DNA of 64,000 bases from Bradyrhizobium sp. cir1. Lineage in GTDB: Bacteria > Pseudomonadota > Alphaproteobacteria > Rhizobiales > Xanthobacteraceae. Below, piece by piece: positions 24,997 to 34,159 of the stretch (position 1 is its first letter; each line of letters begins with the position of its first letter). The notes under the pieces were generated by a model, which was not told where the DNA came from, searched no databases, and worked only from the letters and a program-made list of their open reading frames with translations. Made by a program: the position numbers and the translations under genes. The stretch is from positions 62,001 to 126,000 of the forward strand of contig NZ_JACIHE010000002.1 of assembly GCF_014198245.1 (NCBI RefSeq). Direction: 5' to 3'.

Positions 24997-25277
24997 TGCT
25001 CCGGATCATAGCTTCCGTCTGATGCGCCGGCTATCGGCTCTCGCCCAGCCGGCGTTGGGGCGTTCGGCAGCGCCTTGACGCAATCGCGACTGCGGTGCCT
25101 GCAACTCTGCATCGACCGGGGCGCATTGGCGCATCCTTTGGGTGCCGACTCGGAGCCGCGCCTGGAGCAATTTCGCCGCATTTGCCTAAAACCGCGGGCA
25201 TGCTTTCCGGTTGAAAAGCCGGGCAACACTGACTACGCAGGAACTCCAGTGCCTCGCAGTCTTAGGAGCCCAGCGGC

Positions 25278-26006
25278 GTGCCTCAGGACAAGACCGGCGA
25301 CCCCCGACAATCGGCGGGCAACAAATTATCGGTCCTGCGCAAGCACCCGATCTTCGCGGATCTGGAGCCGGAGGCGCTCGATCAGCTTTGCCGCTACGCC
25401 AAGCACACCACCGTGAAGCGCGGCGCGACGATCGCCGCCAAGGGCGATCCCGGCAACAACCTGTTCGCGGTGATCACCGGAACTGTGAAGATATCCTCCT
25501 CGTCGCCCGACGGGCGGAATGCCATTCTCAATCTCATCGGTCCTGGAGAAATCTTTGGCGAGATCGCGGTTCTCGATGGTGCGCCGCGTTCGGCGGATGC
25601 GACCGCCAACACCAATTGCGAGCTCTACATCATCGACCGCCGCGACTTCCTGCCATTCGTGAAGAGTCAGCCGGCGCTGGCGATGAAGTTCATCGAACTG
25701 CTCTGCGCGCGCCTGCGTTGGACCAGCCAGCAGGTCGAACAGGTGATCCTGCAAAATCTGCCGGGCCGGCTTGCCAGTGCGCTGCTCGGTCTCACCGAAG
25801 AGCGCAAGCTCGATTCCGGCAGCGGTACGCTCGCCATCACCCAGCAGGAGATCAGCGAGATGGTGGGGATGACACGCGAGAGCATCAACAAGCAATTGCG
25901 CGCTTGGGCCGGTCGCGGTTGGGTTCGTCTCGAGCATGGTGCCATCGTGGTGCTAGACACCGATGCCTTGCGCGAGCTCGCGGAGAGCGGCCTCGACGGC
26001 GAATGA
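25278..26006 (+). CDS. Crp/Fnr-family regulator without iron-sulfur cysteines
   Basis: GTG 25278 starts a 242-residue protein. Residues about 20-135 form a cyclic-nucleotide-binding fold (GDPGNNLFAVITGTVKI, GEIFGEIAVLDGAPRSADA), and the C-terminal winged helix reads ITQQEISEMVGMTRESINKQ. The recognition helix lacks the E..SR set of FNR and resembles CRP-like members. The phosphate-binding segment keeps GEIAVLDGAPRSA, as in cAMP binders, but no ligand is certain. It lies 281 bp after the small membrane protein gene; I see no FNR-type box in that gap. It probably integrates another signal into the same stress set. Confidence 0.88.
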   Translation: MPQDKTGDPRQSAGNKLSVLRKHPIFADLEPEALDQLCRYAKHTTVKRGATIAAKGDPGNNLFAVITGTVKISSSSPDGRNAILNLIGPGEIFGEIAVLDGAPRSADATANTNCELYIIDRRDFLPFVKSQPALAMKFIELLCARLRWTSQQVEQVILQNLPGRLASALLGLTEERKLDSGSGTLAITQQEISEMVGMTRESINKQLRAWAGRGWVRLEHGAIVVLDTDALRELAESGLDGE

Positions 26007-26016
26007 TGCGTCGCAC

Positions 26017-26793
26017 CTAATTGTCAATGATGGCGACGGCGCGGGTCCAGCCCGCCGAGGCGCGTTCGATCTTCACCGGGAAGCACGAGACAGTAAACCC
26101 GGTCGGGGGCAATTGATCGAGATTGTGCAGCTTCTCGAGATGGCAATAGCCGATGTGGCGGCCCGCCTTGTGGCCTTCCCAGATCAGGCCGGCGTCCTTG
26201 GTTTCGGCATATTTCCTCGCGGTGTAGACGAACGGCGCGTCCCAGCTCCAGCCATCGGTGCCGGTCAGCCGCACGCCGCGTTCGAGCAGGTACATGGTGG
26301 CCTCATAGCCCATGCCGCAACCGGAGTTGACGTAACTGGCCTCGCCGAATTTGGCGCCGGCGCTGGTGTTGACGACGACGATCTCGAGCGGCGACAGCGC
26401 GTGCCCGATGCGCTTGAGCTCCGTCTCGACGTCACCTGCAGTCACAACGTAGCCGTCAGGCAGATGTCGGAAGTCGAGCTTCACGCCGGGCTGAAAGCAC
26501 CACTCCAGCGGCACCTCGTCGATGGTCCATGACCGCTCACCGCGGTTCATGGTCGGATGAAAGTGCCAGGGCGCGTCGAGATGCGTGCCGTTATGCGTCG
26601 ACAGCGACACCTGCTCCACGGCCCAGCCCTGGCCATCCGGCAGGTCTTCCGCCCTGAGGCCGTCGAAGAACTGCAGCATGCGCGGCAGGCCCTGCTGGTG
26701 GTCGATGTACTGGATCGTCGGATGGTTGCCTGGCGGATCGGACGTCACGTCGTTTCGGAGCGGCACCGAAATATCGATCAGCTTCCGCGGCAT
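26017..26793 (-). CDS. Cyclase/kynurenine-formamidase-like metal hydrolase
   Basis: Two in-frame ATGs lie at 26799 and 26793; the second is better spaced from GAGGG and gives 258 residues. The signature HNGTHLDAPWHF (metal ligands H, H and D) is that of the cyclase/KynB family. Members hydrolyse N-formylkynurenine, isatin or cyclic amides and esters. Isatin hydrolase belongs to this family and isatinate leads to anthranilate, so a link with the aromatic locus at the left of the window is possible but unproven. It is divergent from the TRAP transporter genes. Confidence 0.87.
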   Translation of the reverse strand: MPRKLIDISVPLRNDVTSDPPGNHPTIQYIDHQQGLPRMLQFFDGLRAEDLPDGQGWAVEQVSLSTHNGTHLDAPWHFHPTMNRGERSWTIDEVPLEWCFQPGVKLDFRHLPDGYVVTAGDVETELKRIGHALSPLEIVVVNTSAGAKFGEASYVNSGCGMGYEATMYLLERGVRLTGTDGWSWDAPFVYTARKYAETKDAGLIWEGHKAGRHIGYCHLEKLHNLDQLPPTGFTVSCFPVKIERASAGWTRAVAIIDN

Positions 26794-26919
26794 GGGCATT
26801 CCCTCAAGACAGTCCAGTGTTTAGGATATCTTGAGGGGCCTCCATTGGAGGCGTCAAGTCACGTGCCGGCGACGTCGAGCCAGCCCGCCATACCCACCAT
26901 AGTGCGAATTGCGCCAGAA

Positions 26920-26952
26920 ATTGATCGATGCAACTCTTGCATTGATCGATGC
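26920..26952. promoter_or_regulatory. Direct repeat with 21-bp period in the cyclase/TRAP divergent promoter
   Basis: ATTGATCGATGC occurs at 26920-26931 and again at 26941-26952. A period of 21 bp puts both copies on the same face of the helix. TGCAACTCTTGCA (26929-26941), a 5-bp inverted repeat, bridges them. The layout suggests an operator for a regulator encoded elsewhere. Confidence 0.5.
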
Positions 26953-27088
26953 TGGATTTGGCTTGGACAGAGAATGCCGCCCGCCCTAGGGACGACATTG
27001 GCGCTTGACTTCACGTCTGAAGTGGAGCGACCCAAGACGGCCTGCAGCCTGCCCGACAACGATATAATCACCTCAGGAGGAAGCCCAG

Positions 27089-28060
27089 ATGAAGACACTC
27101 ACCGGTATCATCGCAGCCGCTGTGCTGGCGGTCTCAGCACCCTTGGCGACCGCGCGCGATTTCCGTTCCGCCGACGTGCACCCCGCCGATTATCCGACTG
27201 TCGAGGCCGTCAAGTTCATGGGCAAGCAGCTCGCGACGGCGAGCGGCGGCAAGTTCGGTGTGAAGGTGTTTCCCAATGGAGCCCTGGGCTCCGAGAAGGA
27301 CACCATCGAGCAGCTCAAGATCGGCGCACTCGATATGATGCGGATCAACGCATCGCCGTTGAACAACTTCGTGCCGGAAACCGTCGCGTTGTGCCTGCCC
27401 TTCGTCTTCCGCGACACGCAGCATATGCGCACGGTTCTTGATGGGCCGATCGGCGACGAGATACTGGCGGCGATGGAGCCCGCGGGCCTGGTCGGCCTTG
27501 CCTATTACGACAGCGGCGCCCGGTCCATCTACACCGTCAAGGCACCCGTCAAGTCGCTCGCCGACCTCAAGGGCCTGAAGATCCGCGTCCAGCAATCCGA
27601 CCTCTGGGTCGGCATGATCCAGAGCCTCGGTGCAAACCCGACACCGATGCCGTATGGCGAGGTCTACACCGCCCTCAAGACCGGTCTGGTGGACGCCGCG
27701 GAGAACAACTGGCCCTCCTACGAGTCCTCGCGCCACTTCGAGGCGGCCAAGTTCTATAATGTCACCGAGCACTCGCTCGCGCCCGAAGTTCTCGTGATGT
27801 CCAAAAAGGTCTGGGACACGCTGAGCAAGGACGACCAGGCGATGGTCCGCAAGGCGGCCAAGGAATCGGTGCCGGTCATGCGCAAGCTCTGGGACGAGCG
27901 CGAGCAGGCCTCCCGCAAGACCGTCGAGGCGGCCGGCGTCCAGGTCGTGACCATCGCCAACAAGCAGGAGTTCGTCGACGCGATGAAGCCGGTGTACCAG
28001 AAGTTCGCCGGTGACGAGAAACTGCAGGGCCTCGTCAAGCGTATCCAGGACACGAAGTAA
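27089..28060 (+). CDS. TRAP transporter substrate-binding protein (DctP family)
   Basis: ATG 27089 follows AGGAGGAAG. The 323-residue protein has a signal peptide (MKTLTGIIAAAVLAVSAPLA) and the DctP fold with the conserved arginine region GLKIRVQQSDLWVGM and the VDAAENNWPSYESSRH segment. It binds a carboxylate in the periplasm and delivers it to the membrane proteins encoded next. The ligand is unknown; the dehydrogenase and cyclase beside it suggest a hydroxy- or aromatic acid. Confidence 0.92.
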   Translation: MKTLTGIIAAAVLAVSAPLATARDFRSADVHPADYPTVEAVKFMGKQLATASGGKFGVKVFPNGALGSEKDTIEQLKIGALDMMRINASPLNNFVPETVALCLPFVFRDTQHMRTVLDGPIGDEILAAMEPAGLVGLAYYDSGARSIYTVKAPVKSLADLKGLKIRVQQSDLWVGMIQSLGANPTPMPYGEVYTALKTGLVDAAENNWPSYESSRHFEAAKFYNVTEHSLAPEVLVMSKKVWDTLSKDDQAMVRKAAKESVPVMRKLWDEREQASRKTVEAAGVQVVTIANKQEFVDAMKPVYQKFAGDEKLQGLVKRIQDTK

Positions 28061-28126
28061 GAGCACGGCGGATCGGGTCCGGCGCCGCCGCAAGGTGACA
28101 CCGGGCCCTCGCGACGGAGGCGCGGG

Positions 28127-28678
28127 ATGACAGACCCACATGTTGCAGATCACGAGCAGGAGGCGGTCGCCGTACGCCCGTCCACCGGCCTGCTCTCGCG
28201 GATCAATGCACCCATCGCGCGCCTCGGCATGTATCTGTCGGTAGCGGGGCTGCTCGTCATCGTCACCATCGTGTTCTACCAGGTGTTCGGACGTTACGTG
28301 CTCAATTCCAGCCCGACCTGGACCGAGAACCTTGCGCTGGTCCTGATCCTCTACGTCACACTGATCGGCGCCGCCGTCGGCGTGCGCGATGCCGGCCACA
28401 TCGGCATGGACAGTCTGCTGGTCATGCTTCCGGATCATCTGCGAGAAGAGATCGAGATCGTGATCCACGTTCTGGTGGCCCTGTTCGGCATCGCGATGGC
28501 CTATAACGGCTGGATCCTCGGGGCGTCGGTCGGAACCGTGAAAATCCCCAATCTCGGCCTGCCCGAGGTCATCCGCTACGTGCCGCTGATCGCCTCGGGC
28601 ATCCTGACCGTCTCCTTCTCAATCGAGCACATCATTGCTCTCCTGCGCGGCGAAGAGGTCGTCCCGTCATGGAACTGA
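28127..28678 (+). CDS. TRAP transporter small permease (DctQ family)
   Basis: The 183-residue protein has four hydrophobic segments, with the family motif GRYVLNSSPTWTENLALVLI near the first pair. It starts 66 bp after the binding-protein gene behind GAGGCGCGG. Its last codons overlap the start of the large permease by 10 bases, as is usual for coupled TRAP membrane genes. It pairs with the large subunit in the inner membrane. Confidence 0.92.
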   Translation: MTDPHVADHEQEAVAVRPSTGLLSRINAPIARLGMYLSVAGLLVIVTIVFYQVFGRYVLNSSPTWTENLALVLILYVTLIGAAVGVRDAGHIGMDSLLVMLPDHLREEIEIVIHVLVALFGIAMAYNGWILGASVGTVKIPNLGLPEVIRYVPLIASGILTVSFSIEHIIALLRGEEVVPSWN

Positions 28679-29961
28679 TCATCCTCGGCGCCACCTTCTT
28701 CGGCTTCCTGATCCTCGGCGTCCCGGTCGCCTTCGCGATCGGCCTGTCGGCAATCTGCACCATCCTCTATGAAGGCCTGCCGGTCGCCGTCATCTTCCAG
28801 CAGATGATGTCGGGGATGAACATCTTCTCCTTCCTCGCCATCCCGTTCTTCGTCTTCAGCGGTGAGCTGATGCTGCATGGTGGCGTTGCCGACAAGATCG
28901 TGAAGCTCGCCAAGAATCTCGTCGGGCACATCCGCGGCGGCCTCGGCATGTCGAACGTGGTCGCCTGCACGCTGTTCGGCGGCGTCTCCGGCTCGCCCGT
29001 GGCCGACGTGTCGGCGATGGGCGCGGTGATGATCCCGATGATGAAAAAAGAGGGGTTCGATACCGACTACGCCGTCAACGTCACCACCCATGCCTCGCTG
29101 GTGGGCGCGCTGATGCCGACCAGCCACAACATGATCATCTATGCGCTTGCCGCCGGCGGCAAGGTCTCGATCGGCGCGCTGATCGCCGCCGGCCTTTTGC
29201 CGGCGCTCGTGCTGATGGTGTGCATGCTGGTCGCCGCTTACGCGGTCGCGGTGAAGCGCGGCTATCCGGCCGGCAAGTTCCCGGGCTGGGCCGAAGTGTT
29301 CCGTTCGCTCGCCGCCGCGCTGCCCGGCCTGCTGATCGTTGGCATTATTCTCGCCGGCATCCTGTCCGGCGTCTTCACGGCCACTGAATCGGCGGCCGTC
29401 GCGGTCACCTACACGATCCTGCTGACTTTCTTCATCTACCGGACCATGACCTTGCAGAACTTCCTGCGGGCCGCGGCCAAGGCGGTCAAGACGACGGGCG
29501 TGGTGTTGCTGCTGATCGGCGTCTCCACCATGTTCCAGTACCTGATGGGTCTCTACGAGGTAGCCGACTTCGCAGGCGACCTCATGAGCAAGGTGTCCAC
29601 GCAGCCCTGGATGATCTTCCTGCTCATCAACGTCATCCTGTTCGTGCTAGGCACGTTCATGGACATGGCGGCGACCATCCTGATCTGCACCCCGATCTTC
29701 CTGCCGATCGCGATGAAGGCGGGCATGGATCCGGTGCAGTTCGGCATGCTGATGCTGATCAACTGTGCCCTCGGGCTGAACACCCCGCCGGTCGGAACGA
29801 CGCAGTTCGTCGGCTGCGCCATCGGCGGCATTTCGGTCGGCGCGGTGATGCGCACCATCCTGCCGTTCTATGCAGCGTTGATCGCGGCGCTGATGTTCGT
29901 CACCTACGTTCCCGCCTTCTCGCTGTGGCTGCCGCGCCTCCTGATGGGATACAAGGGATAG
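28669..29961 (+). CDS. TRAP transporter large permease (DctM family)
   Basis: The 430-residue protein has about twelve hydrophobic segments. The DctM features FGGVSGSPVADVSAMGAVMI and, near the C-terminus, NCALGLNTPPVGTTQFVGCA are present. It forms the sodium-driven transport channel with the small permease. With the periplasmic protein at 27089 this is a complete TRAP system. Upstream genes and the SDR that follows suggest one operon of uptake plus first oxidation. Confidence 0.93.
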   Translation: MELIILGATFFGFLILGVPVAFAIGLSAICTILYEGLPVAVIFQQMMSGMNIFSFLAIPFFVFSGELMLHGGVADKIVKLAKNLVGHIRGGLGMSNVVACTLFGGVSGSPVADVSAMGAVMIPMMKKEGFDTDYAVNVTTHASLVGALMPTSHNMIIYALAAGGKVSIGALIAAGLLPALVLMVCMLVAAYAVAVKRGYPAGKFPGWAEVFRSLAAALPGLLIVGIILAGILSGVFTATESAAVAVTYTILLTFFIYRTMTLQNFLRAAAKAVKTTGVVLLLIGVSTMFQYLMGLYEVADFAGDLMSKVSTQPWMIFLLINVILFVLGTFMDMAATILICTPIFLPIAMKAGMDPVQFGMLMLINCALGLNTPPVGTTQFVGCAIGGISVGAVMRTILPFYAALIAALMFVTYVPAFSLWLPRLLMGYKG

Positions 29962-30039
29962 CTGCCGTGCGTGCGCCGGCCCTTGGCCGACGCATCGCCC
30001 TTGCGTAGTTTGCGTCGCGACAACAGGGAGAAACTGTCC

Positions 30040-30846
30040 GTGACCGACTATCGCAAGCTCTTCGATCTCACCGGCAAGACGGCCGTGGTGCTCGGCGCCG
30101 CCTCAGGGATCGGCAAATCGTCGGCCGCGGCGCTGGCCGGGTTAGGGGCCCGCGTCGTCTGCGCCGATCGGGCGGTCGACGCAGCGGAGGCGACCGCCGT
30201 CGGCATTCGCGACAAGGGCGGCTGGGCGGAAGCAGCTAGCTGCGATGCTGCGAGTTCCGCGGACGTCAATGCGCTGGCCAAGACCTTGATGCAGAAATTT
30301 CCGCGGCTCGACATCGCGGTGACCACACCCGGACTCAACATCCGCAAGACTATCCTCGACTACACCGAGGAGGATCTCGACCGCGTGCTCAACCTGAACG
30401 TCAAGGGCACGGTCTGGTTCTTCCAGGCCTTCGGCCGCATCATGGTCGAACAAAAGGGCGGCAGCATTATCGCCTGCTCCTCGGTGCGCGCGGTGACCAT
30501 CGAGCCGGGCCTCGGCATCTACGGCTCGACCAAGGCGGCGATCGGCCTCTTGGTGAAGGGCTTTGCCTCCGAGGTCGGCCATGCCGGCGTGCGCGTCAAC
30601 GCGATTGCGCCGAGCATCGCCGAGACCGCGCTGACCGGCCCGTTCAAGCAGCGTCCCGACATCTACAATCTCTATGCCGGCCATACCGTGTTCAACCGCT
30701 GGAGCAGCGCCGACGAGGTCGCCACCGCCGTCGCCTATCTCGCCTCGGATGCCGCAAGCTATGTCAGCGGCAGCACGCTGTTCGTTGACGGCGGCTGGAC
30801 AGCCGTCGACGGTCCGCCGACCGGCCTCACCCAGCTGCACAAATAG
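30040..30846 (+). CDS. Short-chain dehydrogenase/reductase
   Basis: GTG 30040 with GGGAGA eight bases upstream is preferred to an ATG-like start at 29971, giving 268 residues. The NAD(P)-binding motif GAASGIGKSS, the N-x-K-G motif region LNLNVKGTVW and the catalytic Ser and Y-x-x-x-K (YGSTKAAIG) are present, ending with the usual YVSGSTLFVDGG. It follows the TRAP large permease by 78 bp and probably oxidises the imported hydroxy compound. Confidence 0.9.
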   Translation: MTDYRKLFDLTGKTAVVLGAASGIGKSSAAALAGLGARVVCADRAVDAAEATAVGIRDKGGWAEAASCDAASSADVNALAKTLMQKFPRLDIAVTTPGLNIRKTILDYTEEDLDRVLNLNVKGTVWFFQAFGRIMVEQKGGSIIACSSVRAVTIEPGLGIYGSTKAAIGLLVKGFASEVGHAGVRVNAIAPSIAETALTGPFKQRPDIYNLYAGHTVFNRWSSADEVATAVAYLASDAASYVSGSTLFVDGGWTAVDGPPTGLTQLHK

Positions 30847-30860
30847 GGCTTGCATCTAAT

Positions 30861-31559
30861 CTAGCCGGCAAAGCCCACGCGCTGGCGCAGTTCCTTCCGG
30901 TCTGCGCCGGTCAGCAACGCGACCAGTGCGGCTGCCTCCTTTGGATGCGCGGCCCGCGCTGTCACGCCCGCCGTGTACATCGTCACGAGCTCGCATCCCG
31001 GCGGCAATGATCCCGACAACGCGATGCCGTCGGCGGCGATGATTTCGGTGGCCTGGGTGCATCCGATCGGCCTTTGCGCAGTGGAGGCCGCAAGCTCACG
31101 CATCGCCGTCGCGCCGTTCGGAAAGATCTTCAGGCGCGAGGCGACCTCGTAAGCAATGCCGAGCTGATCCAGCACCTTTGCGACGTGCTGTCCCGCGGTC
31201 GACGCCTTCGTGTCCGGGATATAGATAGCGTCTGCGGAACGCAGCACATCGCGCAAATCGGCGTCGGTCTTCACCGTCACCTTGGCATCGCGGCTGCGGA
31301 CTGCGAGTGCAGTCTCGACCCGGCCGACATCCGCGATCGAGGAGAGGATAACGAGCTTCTCCTCGGCAAGCTTTGCAAGCAGGGCCCGCGTCAAGATCAC
31401 GAGATCGGCCGGCGTCCCCGCGCGCAGCTTGTCGGCCATGATACCGACTGCGCCGAATTCGCCGTCGATGCCACAGCCGGTCTGCGCCTTGAAAGGTTCA
31501 GTGAGGCCGCGCACCAGGCCTTGCGCCGCGCCGCCGCTCAAAATGGTCACTGTCGTCAC
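30861..31559 (-). CDS. ModA-like substrate-binding-fold protein without signal peptide
   Basis: GTG 31559 overlaps the stop of the molybdenum hydroxylase gene as GTGA, so the two are coupled. The 232-residue protein has the molybdate-binding-protein fold (TVTILSGGAAQGLVRGLTEP, GTPADLVILTRALLAKL, ADAIYIPDTKAS, VTMYTAGVTARAAHP). It begins directly with the first strand of the domain and has no signal peptide or lipobox, so it should stay in the cytoplasm. It may bind molybdate or an organic acid and may help the adjacent molybdenum enzyme, or it may have lost its export signal. An apparent longer frame to 32039 is antisense overlap of no value. Confidence 0.8.
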   Translation of the reverse strand: MTTVTILSGGAAQGLVRGLTEPFKAQTGCGIDGEFGAVGIMADKLRAGTPADLVILTRALLAKLAEEKLVILSSIADVGRVETALAVRSRDAKVTVKTDADLRDVLRSADAIYIPDTKASTAGQHVAKVLDQLGIAYEVASRLKIFPNGATAMRELAASTAQRPIGCTQATEIIAADGIALSGSLPPGCELVTMYTAGVTARAAHPKEAAALVALLTGADRKELRQRVGFAG

Positions 31560-33679
31560 GATGCAAGCTCCATGGCTGCGATGATCCTGTCGCGCGTGAT
31601 CGGCAGGTCGCGGACGCGCACGCCGAGGCAGTCGAACACGGCGTTCGCGATCGCGGCCGTCACCGGGCCGAGGGCGGCTTCGCCGGCGCCGACAGGCTCG
31701 ATCTCCGACCGCTGGATGATCTCGACATCCACCGCCGGCGCCTCGCTGAAGGTCAGGATCGGATAATCCGTCCAGGAGGTCGAGGTGATACGCGACCGGT
31801 CGAACCGGACGCGCTCTTTCAAGACCCAGCTCGTCGCCTGGATGGCGCCGCCCTCGATCTGGTTGATGACGCCGTCCGGATTGATGGCCTCGCCGACATC
31901 GACCGCAAGCGTCAGCCGCTTGACGCGGATGTCGTCGGCGCCTTCGATTTCGGCGATCGCGGCGCAATAGGCGCCCGTGTTCTTGTAGCGCGCAAAGCCG
32001 ACGCCGTGGCCGATGCCGGCCTGCTTCTGCGGTTTCCATTGCGCGCGTCGCGCTGCAGCAGAGATGACGTCGCGCGCCCGCTCATCACGGAGATGGCGCA
32101 GGCGGAATGCGATGGGGTCCTCACCGCGCAGCGCGGCGATCTCATCGAGCATGGACTCGATGGCGAAGACATTGCCTTGTCCGCCCAGCGTCCGCAGCGC
32201 AGAGGTGCGCACCGGCATTGTCAGCAGCCGATGGCTCGTGATCGTCCAGGCCGGCAGGTCATAGAGTGGAACAGAGTTGCGGTCACCGCCGCCACCATTG
32301 GCGGCGGGCGGATTCGTCGAGATCATACGCGGGTAGGGATTTGCGATTTCGGTTGCGGCGAGCAGCGCCGGCTGCCCCGCACGTCCCGGCCTTGCAGCGT
32401 GACCGTTGCTCCAGATCGCATGGCGCCAGCCCACAATCTCATTGTCCGCATCGAGGTCGGCCTCGATCTCGATGGCCATCGCCGCGCCGAACGGCGCGTG
32501 GCTCATCTCGTCGTGGCGCGACCACTGCACCCGGACCGGCCGGCCGCCGGCCGCTTTCGCCAGCAGCACGGCATCGAGCGCGACGTCATCGGCCGCGTTG
32601 TGCCCGTAGCAGCCGGCGCCCTCCATATGCTCGACGACGATGTTCTCGGTCGGTAGCTTGAGCACGATGGCGAGATCGGCGCGCAGCAGATAGACGCCCT
32701 GGCTGTGGGTCCAGACGTGGACGCGATCACCGTTCCATCGCGCCATGGCGCAGGAGGGTGCGATCGAGGCATGTGCGATGTAGGGACGGGTGTATTGCCG
32801 GCGGAGGGTACGGGCGTGCTCGCGCCTCGTCGCCGTCCTGGTGTCGATGACAGTGGTCTCGACCGGTTGGCTTTTCAGGAAGCCAGCCAGATCATCTTCG
32901 TCAGGCAGCGGTTCGCCCGCCGACCAGGTCGCGCTCTTGCGCAGGGCCTTCAACGCGGCTTCCGCTGCCACTTCACTGTCGGCGACCACGCCGGCAAAGC
33001 CGCCGTCGCGGGCGATCGCGATAAGGCCGGCAACGGCGCGTGCGGCTGTTTCGTCCAGCGCGATCAGCCTCGCGGCCGAGATGTCCGGCCGCAGCACGCG
33101 TCCGTGCAGCAGTCCGGGCAACGCCCGGTCGTGAATGAAGCGCGGCTGGGCGAACACCTTGTCGGGAATGTCCACGCGCTGGATGGAATGGCCGGCGACG
33201 GCGCGCATGGTGGCGAGCTTCGCTGTCGCGCCTGGTGCGGCGTCGTGGTCGAGCGAGACTTCGCCCGCGAGCTCCCAATAGCTGGTCCTGACATTGCCTG
33301 GACCCGAGATCGTGCCGTCATTGATGCTCAGCAGCGACGCATCAACGCCGAGACGCTCCGACGCTGCAGCGAGGAAGCGCTGGCGCACCTCGGCACAGAC
33401 GTGTCGAAACGCGCGGCCGGATTGCTGGATCGACAGGCTGCCTGACGTAACGCCTTCGTTCGGGCTGGCCGCCGTCGAGGCGCGGATCATCTCGATGCGG
33501 CCGATATCGACGTCGAGCTCATCCGCTGCGATCTGCGCCAGCGCCGTGACGATGCCCTGGCCGATCTCGACCTTGCCGGGCGAGATCGCCACGTGGCCGT
33601 CGCCAGAGAACCGCACCCACGACGAAAGCCTTGGATTGGCCGCGAGGCTGACCGGCAGTTTTGGGGCAGGGGAGCTCAT
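31556..33679 (-). CDS. Molybdenum hydroxylase large subunit (xanthine dehydrogenase/nicotinate dehydrogenase B family)
   Basis: The 707-residue protein has the molybdopterin cytosine dinucleotide-binding architecture: PGKVEIGQGIVTALAQIAAD at the N-terminus, GAGCYGHNAADDVALDAVLL in the middle, TLGGQGNVFAIESMLDEIAA and, near the C-terminus, VGAGEAALGP with the probable catalytic Glu. It hydroxylates an aromatic N-heterocycle or aldehyde with water as oxygen donor. There is no FAD-subunit gene, so this is the two-subunit type that passes electrons through the small [2Fe-2S] protein to a cytochrome or quinone. No Tat signal is seen. It overlaps the small-subunit gene by 4 bases. Confidence 0.87.
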   Translation of the reverse strand: MSSPAPKLPVSLAANPRLSSWVRFSGDGHVAISPGKVEIGQGIVTALAQIAADELDVDIGRIEMIRASTAASPNEGVTSGSLSIQQSGRAFRHVCAEVRQRFLAAASERLGVDASLLSINDGTISGPGNVRTSYWELAGEVSLDHDAAPGATAKLATMRAVAGHSIQRVDIPDKVFAQPRFIHDRALPGLLHGRVLRPDISAARLIALDETAARAVAGLIAIARDGGFAGVVADSEVAAEAALKALRKSATWSAGEPLPDEDDLAGFLKSQPVETTVIDTRTATRREHARTLRRQYTRPYIAHASIAPSCAMARWNGDRVHVWTHSQGVYLLRADLAIVLKLPTENIVVEHMEGAGCYGHNAADDVALDAVLLAKAAGGRPVRVQWSRHDEMSHAPFGAAMAIEIEADLDADNEIVGWRHAIWSNGHAARPGRAGQPALLAATEIANPYPRMISTNPPAANGGGGDRNSVPLYDLPAWTITSHRLLTMPVRTSALRTLGGQGNVFAIESMLDEIAALRGEDPIAFRLRHLRDERARDVISAAARRAQWKPQKQAGIGHGVGFARYKNTGAYCAAIAEIEGADDIRVKRLTLAVDVGEAINPDGVINQIEGGAIQATSWVLKERVRFDRSRITSTSWTDYPILTFSEAPAVDVEIIQRSEIEPVGAGEAALGPVTAAIANAVFDCLGVRVRDLPITRDRIIAAMELAS

Positions 33680-34146
33680 GACGCCGCCATCTCCGAGGCC
33701 GCGCGCAACACGGCACGCACCATGCGATTGTGCGATCCGCAGCGGCAGAGGTTGCGATCCAGCGCCGCTCTGACTTCAGCCTCCGTCGGCGATGGATTGC
33801 GTTTCAGCAGCGCCGCTGCGCTGATTAGGATTCCTGATGCGCAATAGCCGCATTGCATCGCCTGTTCGAAGATGAAGGCGCGTTGCAGCGGATGCGGCTG
33901 CTCCACTGTCCCGAGGCCCTCCAGCGTGACGACGTCCTTGTCCGCGACCGACCACATCGGCATGTCGCAGGAGGTCATCGCGCGGTCATCGACCATGACG
34001 TGACACGCGCCGCACTCACCGGCTCCACAGCCGAAATGCGGACCGGTGACGCCGAGCAGGCCGCGCAGCACATCGAGCAGCATCTGGTCCGGATCAGCAT
34101 CCACGGCGATCGCGGCGCCGTTGAGCCGGAATTGAACGGAGGGCAT
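33676..34146 (-). CDS. [2Fe-2S] small subunit of the molybdenum hydroxylase
   Basis: The 156-residue protein has the plant-type ferredoxin motif CGAGECGACHV with a fourth Cys in TSCDMP, and the C-terminal second cluster motif QCGYCASG...CRCGSH. Both clusters of the CoxS/XdhC-type small subunit are therefore complete. Start 34146 (MPSVQFRLNG) is taken because it matches the usual N-terminus. It precedes and overlaps the large-subunit gene (ATGA). Confidence 0.92.
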   Translation of the reverse strand: MPSVQFRLNGAAIAVDADPDQMLLDVLRGLLGVTGPHFGCGAGECGACHVMVDDRAMTSCDMPMWSVADKDVVTLEGLGTVEQPHPLQRAFIFEQAMQCGYCASGILISAAALLKRNPSPTEAEVRAALDRNLCRCGSHNRMVRAVLRAASEMAAS

Positions 34147-34159
34147 GAGCAGTGCAGCC

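Noticed and set aside
27004..27020. FNR-type box near the TRAP operon (TTGACTTCACGTC...)
   Set aside because: The right half-site TCAA is absent, so it does not fit TTGA-N6-TCAA.
31560..32039. N-terminal extension of the ModA-like gene
   Set aside because: This part overlaps the molybdenum hydroxylase gene in another frame and is Arg-rich without motifs; GTG 31559 is a natural coupled start.
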